A stretch of DNA of 64,000 nucleotides, from the NCBI GenBank assembly GCA_047967505.1, contig CM106538.1. One strand, written 5' to 3'. Positions 11,901 to 23,089 of the stretch are shown piece by piece. Made by a program: the position numbers and the translations under genes. The stretch comes from Dipteris shenzhenensis (Eukaryota > Polypodiophyta > Polypodiopsida > Gleicheniales). Under the pieces are notes generated by a model, which made no database searches, was not told the DNA's origin, and saw nothing but the letters and a program-made list of their open reading frames with translations. Within the stretch, counting starts at the first letter, position 1; the number at the start of each line of letters is the position of its first letter.

Positions 11901-13750
11901 AATGCCATATTTCAAACAATTACATTCATCCACAGAGTTTGGGACTTACCTCACTGGAGACTTCCGTGAACTTGTAAATTGGGGGTGAGAAACTCACGTG
12001 AGGATGATTGTGTGTCCTCATGGACCCTTGCAGGGGAGTTCTCGGGGTTTGCTCTTTGATGGAGGTGTCAATGGGCTTAAGGCTAGGGATTTTGAGACGC
12101 TTCTTTTGAGTTTTGTGGACTTCCAAGCCCTTCATGTGTGGGGTTTGCCTTCTTCTAAATGTGTTTACCTCTGTGTTTAGGTGTTTTGATTATGGAGCCA
12201 CTGATGTGACCTGCGGCTTGTTTCGCTGACTGTTCAATGTACACACTCACTGGGTTTTGACCTCTGCCTACTAGTTGCTGCTGTAATGCAGCAACTGTGC
12301 TGCCACTGGGCTTAGAGCCCTTGGCCTGGCTGATAAGAATTGTCATCCCTTGCGCCTGCATGTGGACAGTTGGACCATGATCAGTCCCCATGAAATGATG
12401 TGCGCCTTATGATAGAGAGCCTTATGCTCTAGGGCACAGCACTGTGCTTCTTGGTACAGCTGTTGCTGTGCAGCAGCTGCCACTGAAGATCTCTTAGCTC
12501 TCTTCACCAAAACATCTCGAGCCTTTTCAGAAGTTATGCAGCTCAGGAATATTTCTCAGTGGGGCACTGATTCCATTATAGCAAAGGACAAGCATGCTTG
12601 ATATCGATAGGCTACTTCAAATTAGCACAATCCTCTTCTCCCAACTTTAATTCCTGCACCATACAAATGCTTGCTCTCAGTCTGTTGAGAGCAAGTTCCC
12701 ATTTCCTCCCATTGGGGTTTCTTACCCAAGATCTTTGTCTTCTTTGCCAGCAGTCGCTAGATGTTCTGATAGCTCAATCTGTAATCTATTAGAAATAGAA
12801 TTTAAAAACCTTATATACATCTAGGGTTAGGGTTAGTTCCCATACCCTCTAATAGATTGTAGATGTTCTGATAGCTCAATCTACAATCTATTAAAAATAG
12901 AATTTAAAAACCTTAGATACATCTAGGGTTAGGGTCAGTTCCCATACCCCTGAGGTATTCTCCCTATCCATGTAACATGCATTACTGTAAGAGATTATAT
13001 TAATGTTCATGAACTGCATCCTCTTCATTGTAATCTTTGGCTATACTTAATAGGAGCCACTTTTTGCAGAATAATTAATTAATGAATTCATTCCAGCAAA
13101 TTTTGTTGACGAAACGAGGGAATTGATTTGAAAAATACTTAACAGTTTCTCAATTTGATAATTTGATCCTTAGTGTTTACAATGCAAAATAATATTTGCT
13201 GTTTTGTTGTGGTTCCATATGTCAGTTACTTGGTAGCAGCAATGGGGATGCAATGCCTGTGGAGCTGTGCGATGGGCATCTTCGACAGTTATGTCTTGCT
13301 GTGGAGAAGAGGCTCCTGGAATCTGTGTATAGTGAGCTTGTTTGCTGTTGGTGACTGGGTAAGTGCCTCTTGTAATGAGTGAGAATTTTCTCTTTTGACT
13401 GGAAGAGCATGGAAAGTAGTAGTAAAGCCGTGCGCTTTTATGCTTTATTGTCTGATTTGGAGGGCTAGGTGGATTTCTGCCTTTGTCATTTTGTGATCAT
13501 TTCTTCCTGCTAGTCTGTATTCATATGCCTCGTTCTACTACTCTTTTTGCCGTAGCAGGTTTCTGCAACAATTTCCTTGGCAGCTGCATGTGCAACGGCA
13601 GGAGTTACAGTCCTTTTTGATAGAGACTTGCATTGGTGTGTAAGGAATGTTTGTATCAAGTATCAAGTTGGAACATCTTTGGCATTTTTAAGCTGGTTTT
13701 TGATGGCGATATCCTTTGTCTTAACATTTTGGCTCTTAGCAACAGGATGA
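8955..13750 (+). CDS. CASPL5: CASP-like protein, CASPL5 type, three exons
   Basis: Casparian-strip-membrane-protein-like (DUF588/MARVEL-like) four-helix plasma-membrane protein; relatives organise membrane domains and wall modification, and CASPL5 roles are largely unknown. Exons are 8955-9085, 13226-13358 and 13559-13750 (TGA), giving 151 residues. Every intron is GT-AG, and the exon 2 donor is GTAAGT. Splicing exon 1 to 2 restores the family motif TAFCYL; reading through gives a non-family WYF. Helices fall at about 14-33, 41-63, 74-106 and 128-150. The conserved TM1 Arg (R17, LVLRIGQ) and TM3 Asp (D87, VGDW) are present, as is SLAAACATAGVTVLF. Length and N-terminus (M-x-x-x-x-G-T/S-P-G-T) are typical. 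I chose the ATG at 8955; one 33 bases upstream (8922) is in frame but adds residues atypical for the family. No break is seen, so the gene appears functional. Confidence 0.92.
9149..9216 (+). repeat. 41-bp tandem duplication in intron 1
   Basis: A 'taatttgcgtagcc' block followed by 'aactctggcat' occurs at about 9151 and again at 9192. Confidence 0.85.
10272..10500 (+). repeat. 116-bp tandem duplication, diverged
   Basis: Two copies share 'ggaatatctcc', 'atattgaa(g/t)ggaatga' and 'catgatcttttgg' at a 116-bp offset. Confidence 0.75.
11244..11789 (+). repeat. 273-bp tandem duplication, nearly identical
   Basis: Copy 1 spans 11244-11516 and copy 2 spans 11517-11789. Only a handful of differences separate them, so the duplication is young. 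Each copy ends just after 'ggattaacctagtgag'. It lies inside intron 1 and would not disturb splicing. Confidence 0.92.
12759..12948 (+). repeat. 102-bp tandem duplication with telomere-like motif
   Basis: Two copies share 'agatgttctgatagctcaat' at 12759 and 12861. Each contains 'ctagggttaggg', similar to plant telomere repeats or a telo-box. Confidence 0.88.
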
Positions 13751-13803
13751 GTAAGAGCAGTCTTATAGAAATATAAATACAAAAGTTTGTTAAGAACTCT
13801 CTC

Positions 13804-13841
<38 letters not shown>

Positions 13842-15119
13842 ATTCCATATGACTTGTCATGTGATATCTTCATTTTGTATGTTTACATGTTAATGGAGGG
13901 GATCCTCCATTTTGTTCACGATAATACCCAGGCAGTCATCGACCTCCAATCATCTTGTCATGTATGTTTGTGTGTTTTTGTTTGGCATACAGAGCTACAA
14001 GAAAAATGTTTTATATAGTTTCTCCGGAGGCTCATTTCAAGAAAATAGCACAAAAAAAAGAGTACATAGGTGTAGAGGCTAGGTAGTGGGCAGCTGCAGA
14101 GTCGTTGAGTTTGTGCATATGCATACATGTAATTAATTGAATGTTGACCGATTGGCATTAATATTCCGATGTAACTAATTTACAAATTGTCATTCTCAAA
14201 TGTTACATGATTACAGTCCAATGTTCTGTTACATGCTTAAGCCTAACCTCCAAGTCTTGGTACTCGGCACATAAAGAGTCTCAAGACTGAAGGAGTCTCG
14301 AGACTGAAGCTCTGCTCAGCAGGCATCCATGTTAACATCCTCATCTTCCATGAGTATTCCTTTCAAAACCACATTATTGGTGTCGACCCATTACTGGTTT
14401 AATCTAATTTGTCCTCTGATTCTTATTTAGCTGATTTATAAGGATCCCTTGCAAATCTCTGATACCATTTGCGCTGCCCCTGCTTGTTCCGCCAACTTTT
14501 TCCTCTCGTTCTCAGCCATTGAGCTGTCGAGCTCAATGGCCATTATGATACTTCAGGAACAGATGCATGTGTTTCACAGCAAGGCTTTTCTCCAGTTGGG
14601 AACAGTTGGCGAGAGACCAAGCTCTCTCATATGCAAGGCAGCTTTTCTACTCTTTTGGGGAACTTAGACGTCTATTTTGACCTCCTATGGAGATTGCACT
14701 ACCTTTACATTGGGGATTGGGCCATGTAGAGAGGAGGCTCCACTGGGATCATGGGAAGGACAACGATGTGAGACTACTCCCGGCGAAGACTACCATGGTG
14801 AGCAGTTAGGCTGCTCGAATCCCTCCATCAAGAGGAGGCTAAAAGCAACCCCTTTATGGCTTAAGGCCTTCTTGGAGAGGGATCTAACTTCTATTGACAG
14901 ACTGGGGGAGCATCAACTTGACTCCACTTGGATGGCAGATCAATACAAAGCCTCACATAGAGCTGCATGTGGTTGAGGCCAACGAGTAGACTTCTCATTT
15001 CACTCTCTTGGGCTTGGTGGACATAGTATGAGAAACAAGATGACATGCCAGCTCTTTCATCCACGTGACCCTTTTTAGGGGGGACAAAGCCACAATATTT
15101 GAGAGACAAGGAGCATTAG
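13751..15119. other. 3' flank of the CASP-like gene; no gene seen
   Basis: A (TG)n run lies at 13810-13838, 60 bp after the stop and so probably in the 3' UTR. The rest has only short broken frames. The region around 14680-14990 reads protein-like in places but matches no family I recognise. Confidence 0.5.
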
Positions 15120-15136
15120 TGTGAATTGAGGGGAGT

Positions 15137-15171
<35 letters not shown>

Positions 15172-15540
15172 CACGCATGCACGCATGTGCATAGCGTGTG
15201 TATATAGTTGACTCACGTGTATGCATACATACACATGCACGTACACAAATATGTATGTAGGGTGCGTTTTTGTAGCGTACGTGCACATGCACGTACGCAT
15301 ATGTAGGTATGTATGTAGTCTGCATATGTAGTTGAATCTCATTCCTGCATGCATGAATGTAGCTGTATCAAATGCTTGTATGCATGAATGTAGTGTACGT
15401 GTGCGTGCACGCGCATGCACGCACGCACATGTAGGTATGTATGTAGTTGCACGCGCACGTACGCACATGTAGGTATGTATGTAGTTGAATCTCATGCCTG
15501 CATGCATGAATGTAGCTGTATCAATCTGTGTTATCAATGT
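15120..15540 (+). repeat. (CA)n and alternating purine-pyrimidine tract with 152-bp repeat
   Basis: A pure CA run lies at about 15138-15170. It is followed by long alternating purine-pyrimidine DNA (CATGCACGCATGCACG style). A block 'gttgaatctcat(t/g)cctgc' through 'tagctgtatcaa' occurs at 15331 and 15483. Frames open through it are repeat artefacts rich in His/Cys/Arg. Confidence 0.85.
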
Positions 15541-17590
15541 CCTACTCCTCTCAAGTGCGATAGAGTGCTAAGTACAATTATGAGAGCATGTTCTACGTTC
15601 CTTGGTTCTACATTCCCAAGGATCAGGCTAGGCCACCGTCTCACTATGGCAAACCGATGTACTTGGTGGCTCCCACAATAGTATACTCTTGGACCTAAAG
15701 GTGACAAACTAGTGTTGGCCTCTCTTATTTCTTTGATGCACCATGCGTTGGACTTAGTGAGACCTCTGCAAAGGTGTCTTTGAATCATCAAGGAATCATT
15801 CCTGTATGAAGGGAGCCCCATGGCCATTTGTAAGTCTTCCCATTACTCAAGGTGTTTCTAAGGACACCATGCAATAATAAGAGCTTCTACGGCGTAACGA
15901 TAGAGTGATGCCCCATATAATAAGCTTGTTGAGAAGGCATTTACTCAATGTTTGTGGATGGATGAAACCCAATTGTCCTCAAACTAGAGGAAATCACCAT
16001 CTACCAAGCCACCCAAGTCAATTGACCTTGCGAAAGAGAGTTATGGGTTAATCGTAGAATATATTCTATGCATCCTTTGTCGAAGCACCACGATGATGCA
16101 ATGTATCATACTATAGCCAACAAGACCTTGCTCACTACCAAGGCTTTACCAGCAAGAGAGTGCTTGCTTGTGGTCCAATACAAAAGTTTATGATGAAGAT
16201 TGTCTATGGCTGGCACCACCTGCTACTTAGTGGAAACATCAATTACAACTTGGCATTCAAGGTACTGTACTATCTAACCTCTAGGGATTCAATAAATATC
16301 CAAGGTCTCTCTCTCGCTCTCTCCAGATGAGCAACTCTCTATCTTTGTGAAAAAGGTCTCACTAAGTGAGAGAGCTCTCTACTGTTGTGAAGGTTTCCCT
16401 AGGTGAGCAGAGCTCTCTACCTTTGTAAAGGTCTCCCTTAGGTGTGAAGAAGGTCTCCCAAGTGAAAGAGCTCTCTACCTTTGTGAATGACTTATGCCAG
16501 TTGGTCCATGCATCGGAGGCTGAACCAACCAAGAGGAATTTCACCGTCTCTAGGAAGCTAACTAACTTATGCTACTTGGTTCATGCATCCAAGGCTCGAA
16601 GGTGATGGACCAAGAGGAAACCCTTCCACAAAGAATACGTATCATCTGTAAACTAGGAATTCAATAGCTCATTGGAGGTTGCATCCCAACCGACCTTGCT
16701 CCTCGTGACCTTAAAAAATATCCTACAAACACTTCTACAATAAGGAGTAAGAAGATAAACTGATCAAGGTAGAGAATAGGCCACCAGTGCGTGGCCTCCA
16801 ATGAGCAAATAGCTCAAGTTGCTTGCATAAGATTTGAGATGTACCTGATCTAGCAGGCTAGGAATCCAGGTCTCCTCATAATACCCTCTAGGAGAGTCCA
16901 ATCTACTTTGTCATAGTTTCCTTAAAATTTTGGAGGATTGTGAGAGGACAAGACTCCTATCATACCCACTCAATGGCCTCCATTGTCTAGGATGCTAAAC
17001 AACACCTAGTTGTTTGTGAAGTTTGGAAGAAGGGAACTCATACAAGTCAAGAACTTGGCCAAGATCCTGAAGGCTATATAAAAAATGGTGGTTAGTTTCC
17101 ATTACACGATATCATCTATATTTCCTCTCTTTGGGGATGAGATAGATCCCTCCACCCCAAGAGAGAGGGGGAAATTATACTTCAATCAAAGATCCCATGG
17201 AAAACATGGTGAAGTGGAATCGACAGCAAAATTCCCAAATTGTCAAAAGAAGGCATGAGAGAGTTCGTCCCCTCTAGACACTTCTTCCTTGGTAAGCTCT
17301 TTACGGCAAAGCATCTTCGTATTAATGAACTTTACCTCCAAGTGGCCCATCATCCTGGGGATACCACCAAAGAGCTTGGGCCAAAGTCCTTTCTTGACCC
17401 ACCTAGACCTAATGAAAAGGGGCCTCTGCCTAAAGCAACTAATTGTAGAAAGAGGTGGTTAGAGTGAGGATCTCCATGGGCTAGACCAATTGCTTTGAAT
17501 GATTGTCCGAGGGTTACATTTATTTTGGTGCCCCTATTGGGTAAAGTCGTGTGGCTTGAGTTGGTCATACATACATACATACATCCATAT
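15541..17590. other. no gene recognised; short minisatellite at 16330-16490
   Basis: About four units of roughly 40-50 bp share 'gagagctctctac(c/t)ttgtgaa' and 'aggtctccc' between 16330 and 16490. Just after, two related blocks contain 'cttatgc(c/t)a(g/c)ttggt(c/t)catgcatc'. Scattered protein-like runs may be old retroelement gag, but I cannot support that. Confidence 0.45.
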
Positions 17591-17593
17591 TAT

Positions 17594-17640
17594 GTGTGTG
17601 TGTGTGTACTTGCCCGTGTGTGTGTCTGTGTGTGTGTGTG

Positions 17641-17697
<57 letters not shown>
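17594..17697 (+). repeat. compound (TG)n-(GA)n microsatellite
   Basis: TG runs (17594-17640) switch directly to an uninterrupted GA run (about 17643-17697). From 17700 to 18780 no gene is visible. Confidence 0.92.
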
Positions 17698-17701
<4 letters not shown>

Positions 17702-18779
17702 AAACATCTACAAAAGACCAAAGGATGAAAGCTAAGGGTGAGGCCACTAAACAAGAACCCCTACCCAAGGTTGATGTATGTGATAAGATATTAAAAAAAA
17801 AACAAGAAAACAAAAACCAAGGAGAATCCCCTAGCCGTCTGTGGATGGACATGTGTATGATATCTTTGGGACCAACACCATCGGACGATTGAGGAGAGAC
17901 AAGAGAAGCTCGTTTGACAGTGGCTCGGGATCAAGTGAGAGCCGCTGTTGAGGAAGAAAGTCAGTGATAGGTCTAGGTCCATCCCTCCTCCTCTGTAGTC
18001 CCCGTGATGTGATCGGCTATGTGACAAGTGCTATCATCACTCCAGTGGTCATGTCTAAGAGAGAGGATATGTCTACCCACATTGAAGACATAGGATATGC
18101 TTGTAGTCCTTATGTGTGTGTCCATCTGAGGTAGGGTGTGTCGAGTTGTGGCCTTTAGCTCTCTACTGTGTTTGGTCCCCTATTAGCCCTGGTTCGGTTC
18201 CTTGGGAAAATTATGTGATTGTGTTGTGAGTGGGCTCAGCCAATTCCTCGTGTTCTCTCCTTTATGCTTGTATAAGCTGGTCTTTGTGTCTCTAGGCCTC
18301 ACAAAGGAAAATAGCCACACGTGCTGATTTTGATATGCCAGCACTAACTAATCTAGTGGGGCCAAAATCAGTACTAAAAAGACAATGGTTTCATCCATGA
18401 ATCTCATTGTTGGGCTAGGGGGTAGAGTTCTAGAGAGAACACCAAAATAGAAGAAGAGAGAAGGAGAATAACGAAGGACTCTCTCTCATCAAGTAAGCAG
18501 GTTCTCTCTAGGGAATGGATGGGTGGATTTGAGTAGTAGAGCCCTCCTCTTCTTGGGTAGATGTAATATTCTAAGAGGCCTGTATGTTTGAGGATCTGAG
18601 AAATTTGGTGAAAAAATAAAGACCTTGGAGTACAACCCTAAAGAGGATCAAGTAAAAGTTCTTACTGGAAAAATAATTTGCATTCTTTAAATAGAAAGAA
18701 AAAAAGAGAAAAAATGATTCAGTCATTTCTTGCTTGTTAATAAGCTATTTGACTTTATTTCATTTGAAAAAGTTTTTGA

Positions 18780-20010
18780 AAAATTTAGAATTGATAAATC
18801 ATTTATAACATCTAACATTGGATGTGGTTCAAATACCCATCTACCTTTTACCAACCCTTAGGTACTTTTTGTAATTCTATATATTTTACTAACCCTTGTA
18901 TTTCTGCCACTTCTGATAGATTTAGAGCCGTTATGAAAGAGTTTGAGACCTTGGGTAAGCACGTTTTGACTACTAATCCCCATAGTTGTAGACACCAAAT
19001 GTTACAAGACTTTATGAAAAAGAGACTTAACCATATCCCTTTGGTTTCAATTAACCCTTACTATGGTAAAGACATTAATTATAGGATGGGATATGTTATG
19101 TACTTGGATGTGTATTAATACATCCCTTGAACACATGCTAACTACTAAAAACATGTTCTTAGCAAATTTAGGTCTCTCTTTCCTAACGATAGATTTAATC
19201 AGACACCTTGGTGCCAAACCCTAAAATCATGGATGAAGTTAGCTATTCGACTAGCCATTTGCTTATTTGCGGCCTTAATAAGTCAGCACAAACTCCTACC
19301 TTTATTTGCAACCAATTTATGGGACTTATTGCATGACAAAGGTTAAATTCATTGAAATTCGTGCAATTTGAGATAGTAGAGAAAGAGATTATTGTATCAG
19401 TGGTTTGTCTTATGAGATCTTACCACCCGCTAGCTCTACTTTCCCATATATTATGGGTACCTATAAGGTACATAAAAATACCTTTAGATGGGTTTGTAAA
19501 ATTCCTTTCCTTTATAACACTCTATTGGGTTGTTATTGTGGGTTCAAGAAGGTCAAGAAACAAAAAAAGCTTTGAAGACTTTATCAATATTAGCTTGTTT
19601 ATTTTAGAAACTTGCTTTACCAAATTAGTGGAGGAGGTGTTTGTTTAAACTAAGGGGATCCAGATGGGGTACCCATGTTCACCACTATGGTGTAACCTTT
19701 ATCTTGCTTAGTTTCAACAAGAATATATCAGGAAATTATCTAGTTGGAAAAAATGGGATATGCTAAAACATTTTCAATTATCACCTCGTTTTATGAATTA
19801 TCTGGTATCTATTAACAATGATTTTGCGTTTAAGTGCTTTAACCATAACAAGTCTTTGGATCCCCATGATCTATTAAGTATATATCCACTGGATATTATT
19901 ACTATTAAGCCCACTTTAAACACTAATTCTGTCACTTATTTAAACACTTCCATTTCACTCACAAGGCCCTTTATTGGGGATTATGAAACCCATACAGCTT
20001 GAAAAGACAT
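18780..20010 (+). pseudogene. reverse-transcriptase relic of an unusual, possibly Penelope-like, type
   Basis: Three RT landmarks occur in order on one strand, with stops and shifts between. Near 19420-19480 is PYIMGTYKVHKNTFRW, the fingers-type P-x-x-x-G-x-x-K-x-H-K signature. Near 19655-19710 is GIQMGYPCSPLWCNLYLA, an RT G-x-P-M-G...S-P-L-x-x-N-L motif. Near 19785-19830 is SPRFMNYLVSINNDFAF, where the catalytic Y-I-D-D is expected; it now reads F-M-N-Y, so the active site is lost. IYPLDIITIK follows at about 19880. The motifs fit Penelope-like or related uncharacterised retroelements better than copia, gypsy or LINE RTs. The upstream part (18822-19118) is open but unassigned. No endonuclease or terminal repeats were found. 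Confidence 0.55.
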
Positions 20011-20289
20011 CAATTGCCATGCCCCAATCATTACAGAAATTTTGGACTAAAAAAGGGGCCCTATAAGAGAGCCCTTGGGCTGGTGACATGGAAGGATAAG
20101 GTGAATAAAATTGAGTAAAATACTAGATAGTGGAGGAAAATAGAATATTGGAAATGGCTTGACTTTTCTATTTCTTTATTCAAAGGCCCAAAGTTTGATG
20201 TAGGCCTCCCACTTACTGCCTCCACTCTCTGATCACGTTTTTGAATAGTAACGAAACTGAAAAACCTAGTTTCTCAACCAAACTTGCAC

Positions 20290-20660
20290 CATTTGTCCTA
20301 AATTAAATCCTCCCATCCAACTACCACACTCCTCTCATTCTCTCATTCATCTTCCCTCTCCCTCATTTCTGAGCTCCATTTTGCTCCAACCCTAATTTCA
20401 AATCCGTTCCTTTCTTTTAACTGAGAAGCTTCTCTCTCTGTTCTCCTTATCATGGGACGGAATCTCACGCCCAAATCTCGTCATTTCCCTTCACTTGCAT
20501 TTCCCTTCCATTTCACTCTCATTCTTTCAGAACTTTCAAGAATTTTAAACGAGATTCACTCTACCTTCTTCTTGCTCTTTCCTGGGTGCTTTTTATTCAA
20601 ATCCCATCACTTCTTCTCTGATCTAAGATTCTGTTGCGATCTCAAATCATTTTCGTGAAG
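20290..20660 (+). other. pyrimidine-rich, leader-like stretch with a small open frame
   Basis: A CT-rich run with 'caaccctaattt' precedes an ATG at 20452 that opens 68 codons. It resembles a plant promoter/leader. No second exon or family match was seen, so I do not call a gene. Confidence 0.25.
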
Positions 20661-21279
20661 AAACTCGAGGCAATCAATGTTCTAGATGAACCATGACTGA
20701 TGCAAGGTGTTTCGAGCTTAGAAGGAGCTATTGGACGAGATTCTTTGAGAAAGGTTGAAATCAGGCATTAGACTTGGCTATGCATGAAAATCAATCTTTC
20801 TTTTGTCCATATCTCAACATTGGTATGTAAGGGGACATGATTTCAAAGAGCTTGTGAAGTTTTGAAATTTATCCAAATAGCTTTCAAGGAGGTTGAGGTG
20901 AGATATCATTTGGAACAATGCAAGATGGTGGAAATGATGCAACTTTGAAGAAACAATTAGTTTATACTTCGTTTTGTGTAGTTGTGTTGTCTTCTTTTAC
21001 TGCATTATTTGAAAATGTTGAAATATTTGTTTATTTTGAAAGAAATTTCATGAAAAGTGAGCTTATTGAGGCTTTCTTACAAGAAAGAGCAGTCACCACA
21101 CTCTTATTGTGCATAATTTTTTCCAAAAGACTGTTTGAAATAGATTTCAAGATGTTATGCAGAATATAATTTATTTTGGAGCAATGAAGGACTGCAAGTA
21201 CCAGTATCCTCCAACTATCCCCCTCATGATGGGTGTCCAGCCTGAAGTTCTCCAGGCACCATGCTCGCAAAGTCACACA

Positions 21280-21630
21280 CACACATTCTACTCTTAATCC
21301 CCCTTCCCTTTAATTCCTTAATTATGGCCCTTCTCTACTTCACACCCTACCTCTACCCTCACTAATTCCACCCATCATTATCCTTCCCCTCTCTCATTTT
21401 TCTCTCTTCTTATCCACCTCTTCCCCTCCTTTCCTCTCTGTCCTCCTCTCTTTCTATCCTCCCCTCTGCCTCCATTCATCCCTCCCCCCTTCCCCCCTTT
21501 TCTCTTCTTTCTTCTCTCTCTGTCTTTCTTCTCCTCCCCCTCTTTTTATCCCCTCCCCTTTTTTTGTCCCCTGTCTCTAAACCCCCCCCACCCCCTCTAT
21601 TTTTCTCTCTCCCTCTATTTATTGTCTTTT

Positions 21631-21680
<50 letters not shown>

Positions 21681-21690
21681 TGTGGATGGT
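21280..21690 (+). repeat. 400-bp pyrimidine tract ending in (CT)n
   Basis: Almost pure C/T from about 21290, ending in a CT run (about 21632-21676). It is potentially triplex-forming and has no coding value. Confidence 0.85.
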
Positions 21691-22070
21691 CAACATGGTT
21701 ACTCCATATAGTAAGCCTTTGTATTATGTACCCATGACTTGGATATTATAATGAGATAGTTTATCTCATGGTAGAAGGCAGAGGCAACGTTCAACTGTCT
21801 AAGTCTCCAAAATCATTGGTGACACTTTTGCTTCATAGCCAATGTATTCATGTGTGCAATAGGTCGCCACCACTGGTGTGTAGAACTAGAGAACCCTCTC
21901 ACCATATCTATGAGCAGGTAGGTAGTGGAAAGCTACGTAGCTCATGCTACTGTAGGAGGAGACTAGGAGCCATTAAATTATATTTTGATGTTATACCTAG
22001 TGGGGTTCATAGTGAAACGACCAAGCTTATGTGCTAAAGTAGCTTACCTTTGTTTACTGAGCTCGTGAGC

Positions 22071-22660
22071 TTCAGCCTCCTAGAATGCAAGAGGGGTCAT
22101 TGAGAATCATGTACTTTTCATTCAGAAGTTTTTGATTTATCTTACATTTGGTAGTTCAACAATGTGTGTAGTATTCAGATGTGATTTGTGTTGTTTATTT
22201 ATGATTTTTGAAGTCAAGTGTGCCTCTAAATTTGCTAAATGCAAGTCAATTTATGTATTGTTTGTGTGATATCTTTATATGTGATATTACTTTTGTTCTC
22301 TATCACTTTACAATGTATTAGTTTTCTTCAAAAGATTGTTTGAAATAGATTTTGAGATGTTTGGGAGAATATAAATTTTTTTGGAGTAAGATCCATGAAC
22401 TTCAGCCTTCTGGAATACAAGAGGGACCATTGATAATTTGATACTATTCATTCAGAAGTTTTTGATTTATTTACATTTGATACTTTAACAATGTTTGTAA
22501 TATTTAGATGCGGTTTGTGTTTGTAAATATTTATTATTTACGAAGTTGTGTGTCTTTACATTTGCTAAATGCAAGTCAATTTATTTATTGTTTGTGTGAT
22601 ATCTTTGTATGTGATATTAGTTTTGTTTTCTATCACTTTACATTGTATATGTGTTGATGT
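22071..22660 (+). repeat. 330-bp tandem duplication, diverged
   Basis: 'ttcagcc(t/c)(c/t)c' blocks at 22071 and 22401 start two copies. They share 'cattcagaagtttttgattt', 'tgctaaatgcaagtcaattt' and 'atatctttatatgtgatatt' variants. Part of the unit also resembles 21120-21180. Confidence 0.8.
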
Positions 22661-22827
22661 TATTGATATTATTTTTTAAAGCATGTTTGATATAGTTAGT
22701 TTTAAATTTTGATTTATTTTACATGCAATAGTTTAACAAAGTATGTGATCTTTAATTGTATTATGTGTTTTAGTTGTATCATGTTTGTGTATTTAATTGT
22801 ATTATGTTCTGTGTAATTTACTAAGTC

Positions 22828-23045
22828 AGTGTCTTACTATTTTTTCTAAGGCAAGGTCATTTTATTTATTATTTACATGATCTGTGTATGCGGTATTAGT
22901 TTTGTGTGTTGAATGTATATGTTGAATATATATTAGTTTTTTAGTGTCTTACTATGCTTTTCTAAGGCAAGGTCATTTTATTTATTATTTACATGATCTG
23001 TGTATGTGGTATTAGTTTTGTGTGTTGAATAAATATGTTGTTTGC
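22828..23045 (+). repeat. 115-bp tandem duplication
   Basis: 'agtgtcttactat' at 22828 and 22943, followed in both by 'aaggcaaggtcattttattt' and 'gtattagttttgtgtgttga'. It lies just upstream of the + strand transposase-like relic. Confidence 0.85.
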
Positions 23046-23089
23046 TGATGTCATTATTATATTATGTTAGGTGTAAAGTGTATGAAACC

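Larger units (their letters stand above)
9086..13225 (+). other. intron 1 of the CASP-like gene (4.14 kb)
   Basis: Donor GTACTT at 9086 and acceptor CAG at 13223-13225. The intron carries no gene. It has a GC-rich patch (about 9585-9640) and four separate two-copy tandem duplications, listed individually. Its size and internal duplications suggest growth by local repeat gain rather than by one large insertion. Confidence 0.85.
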
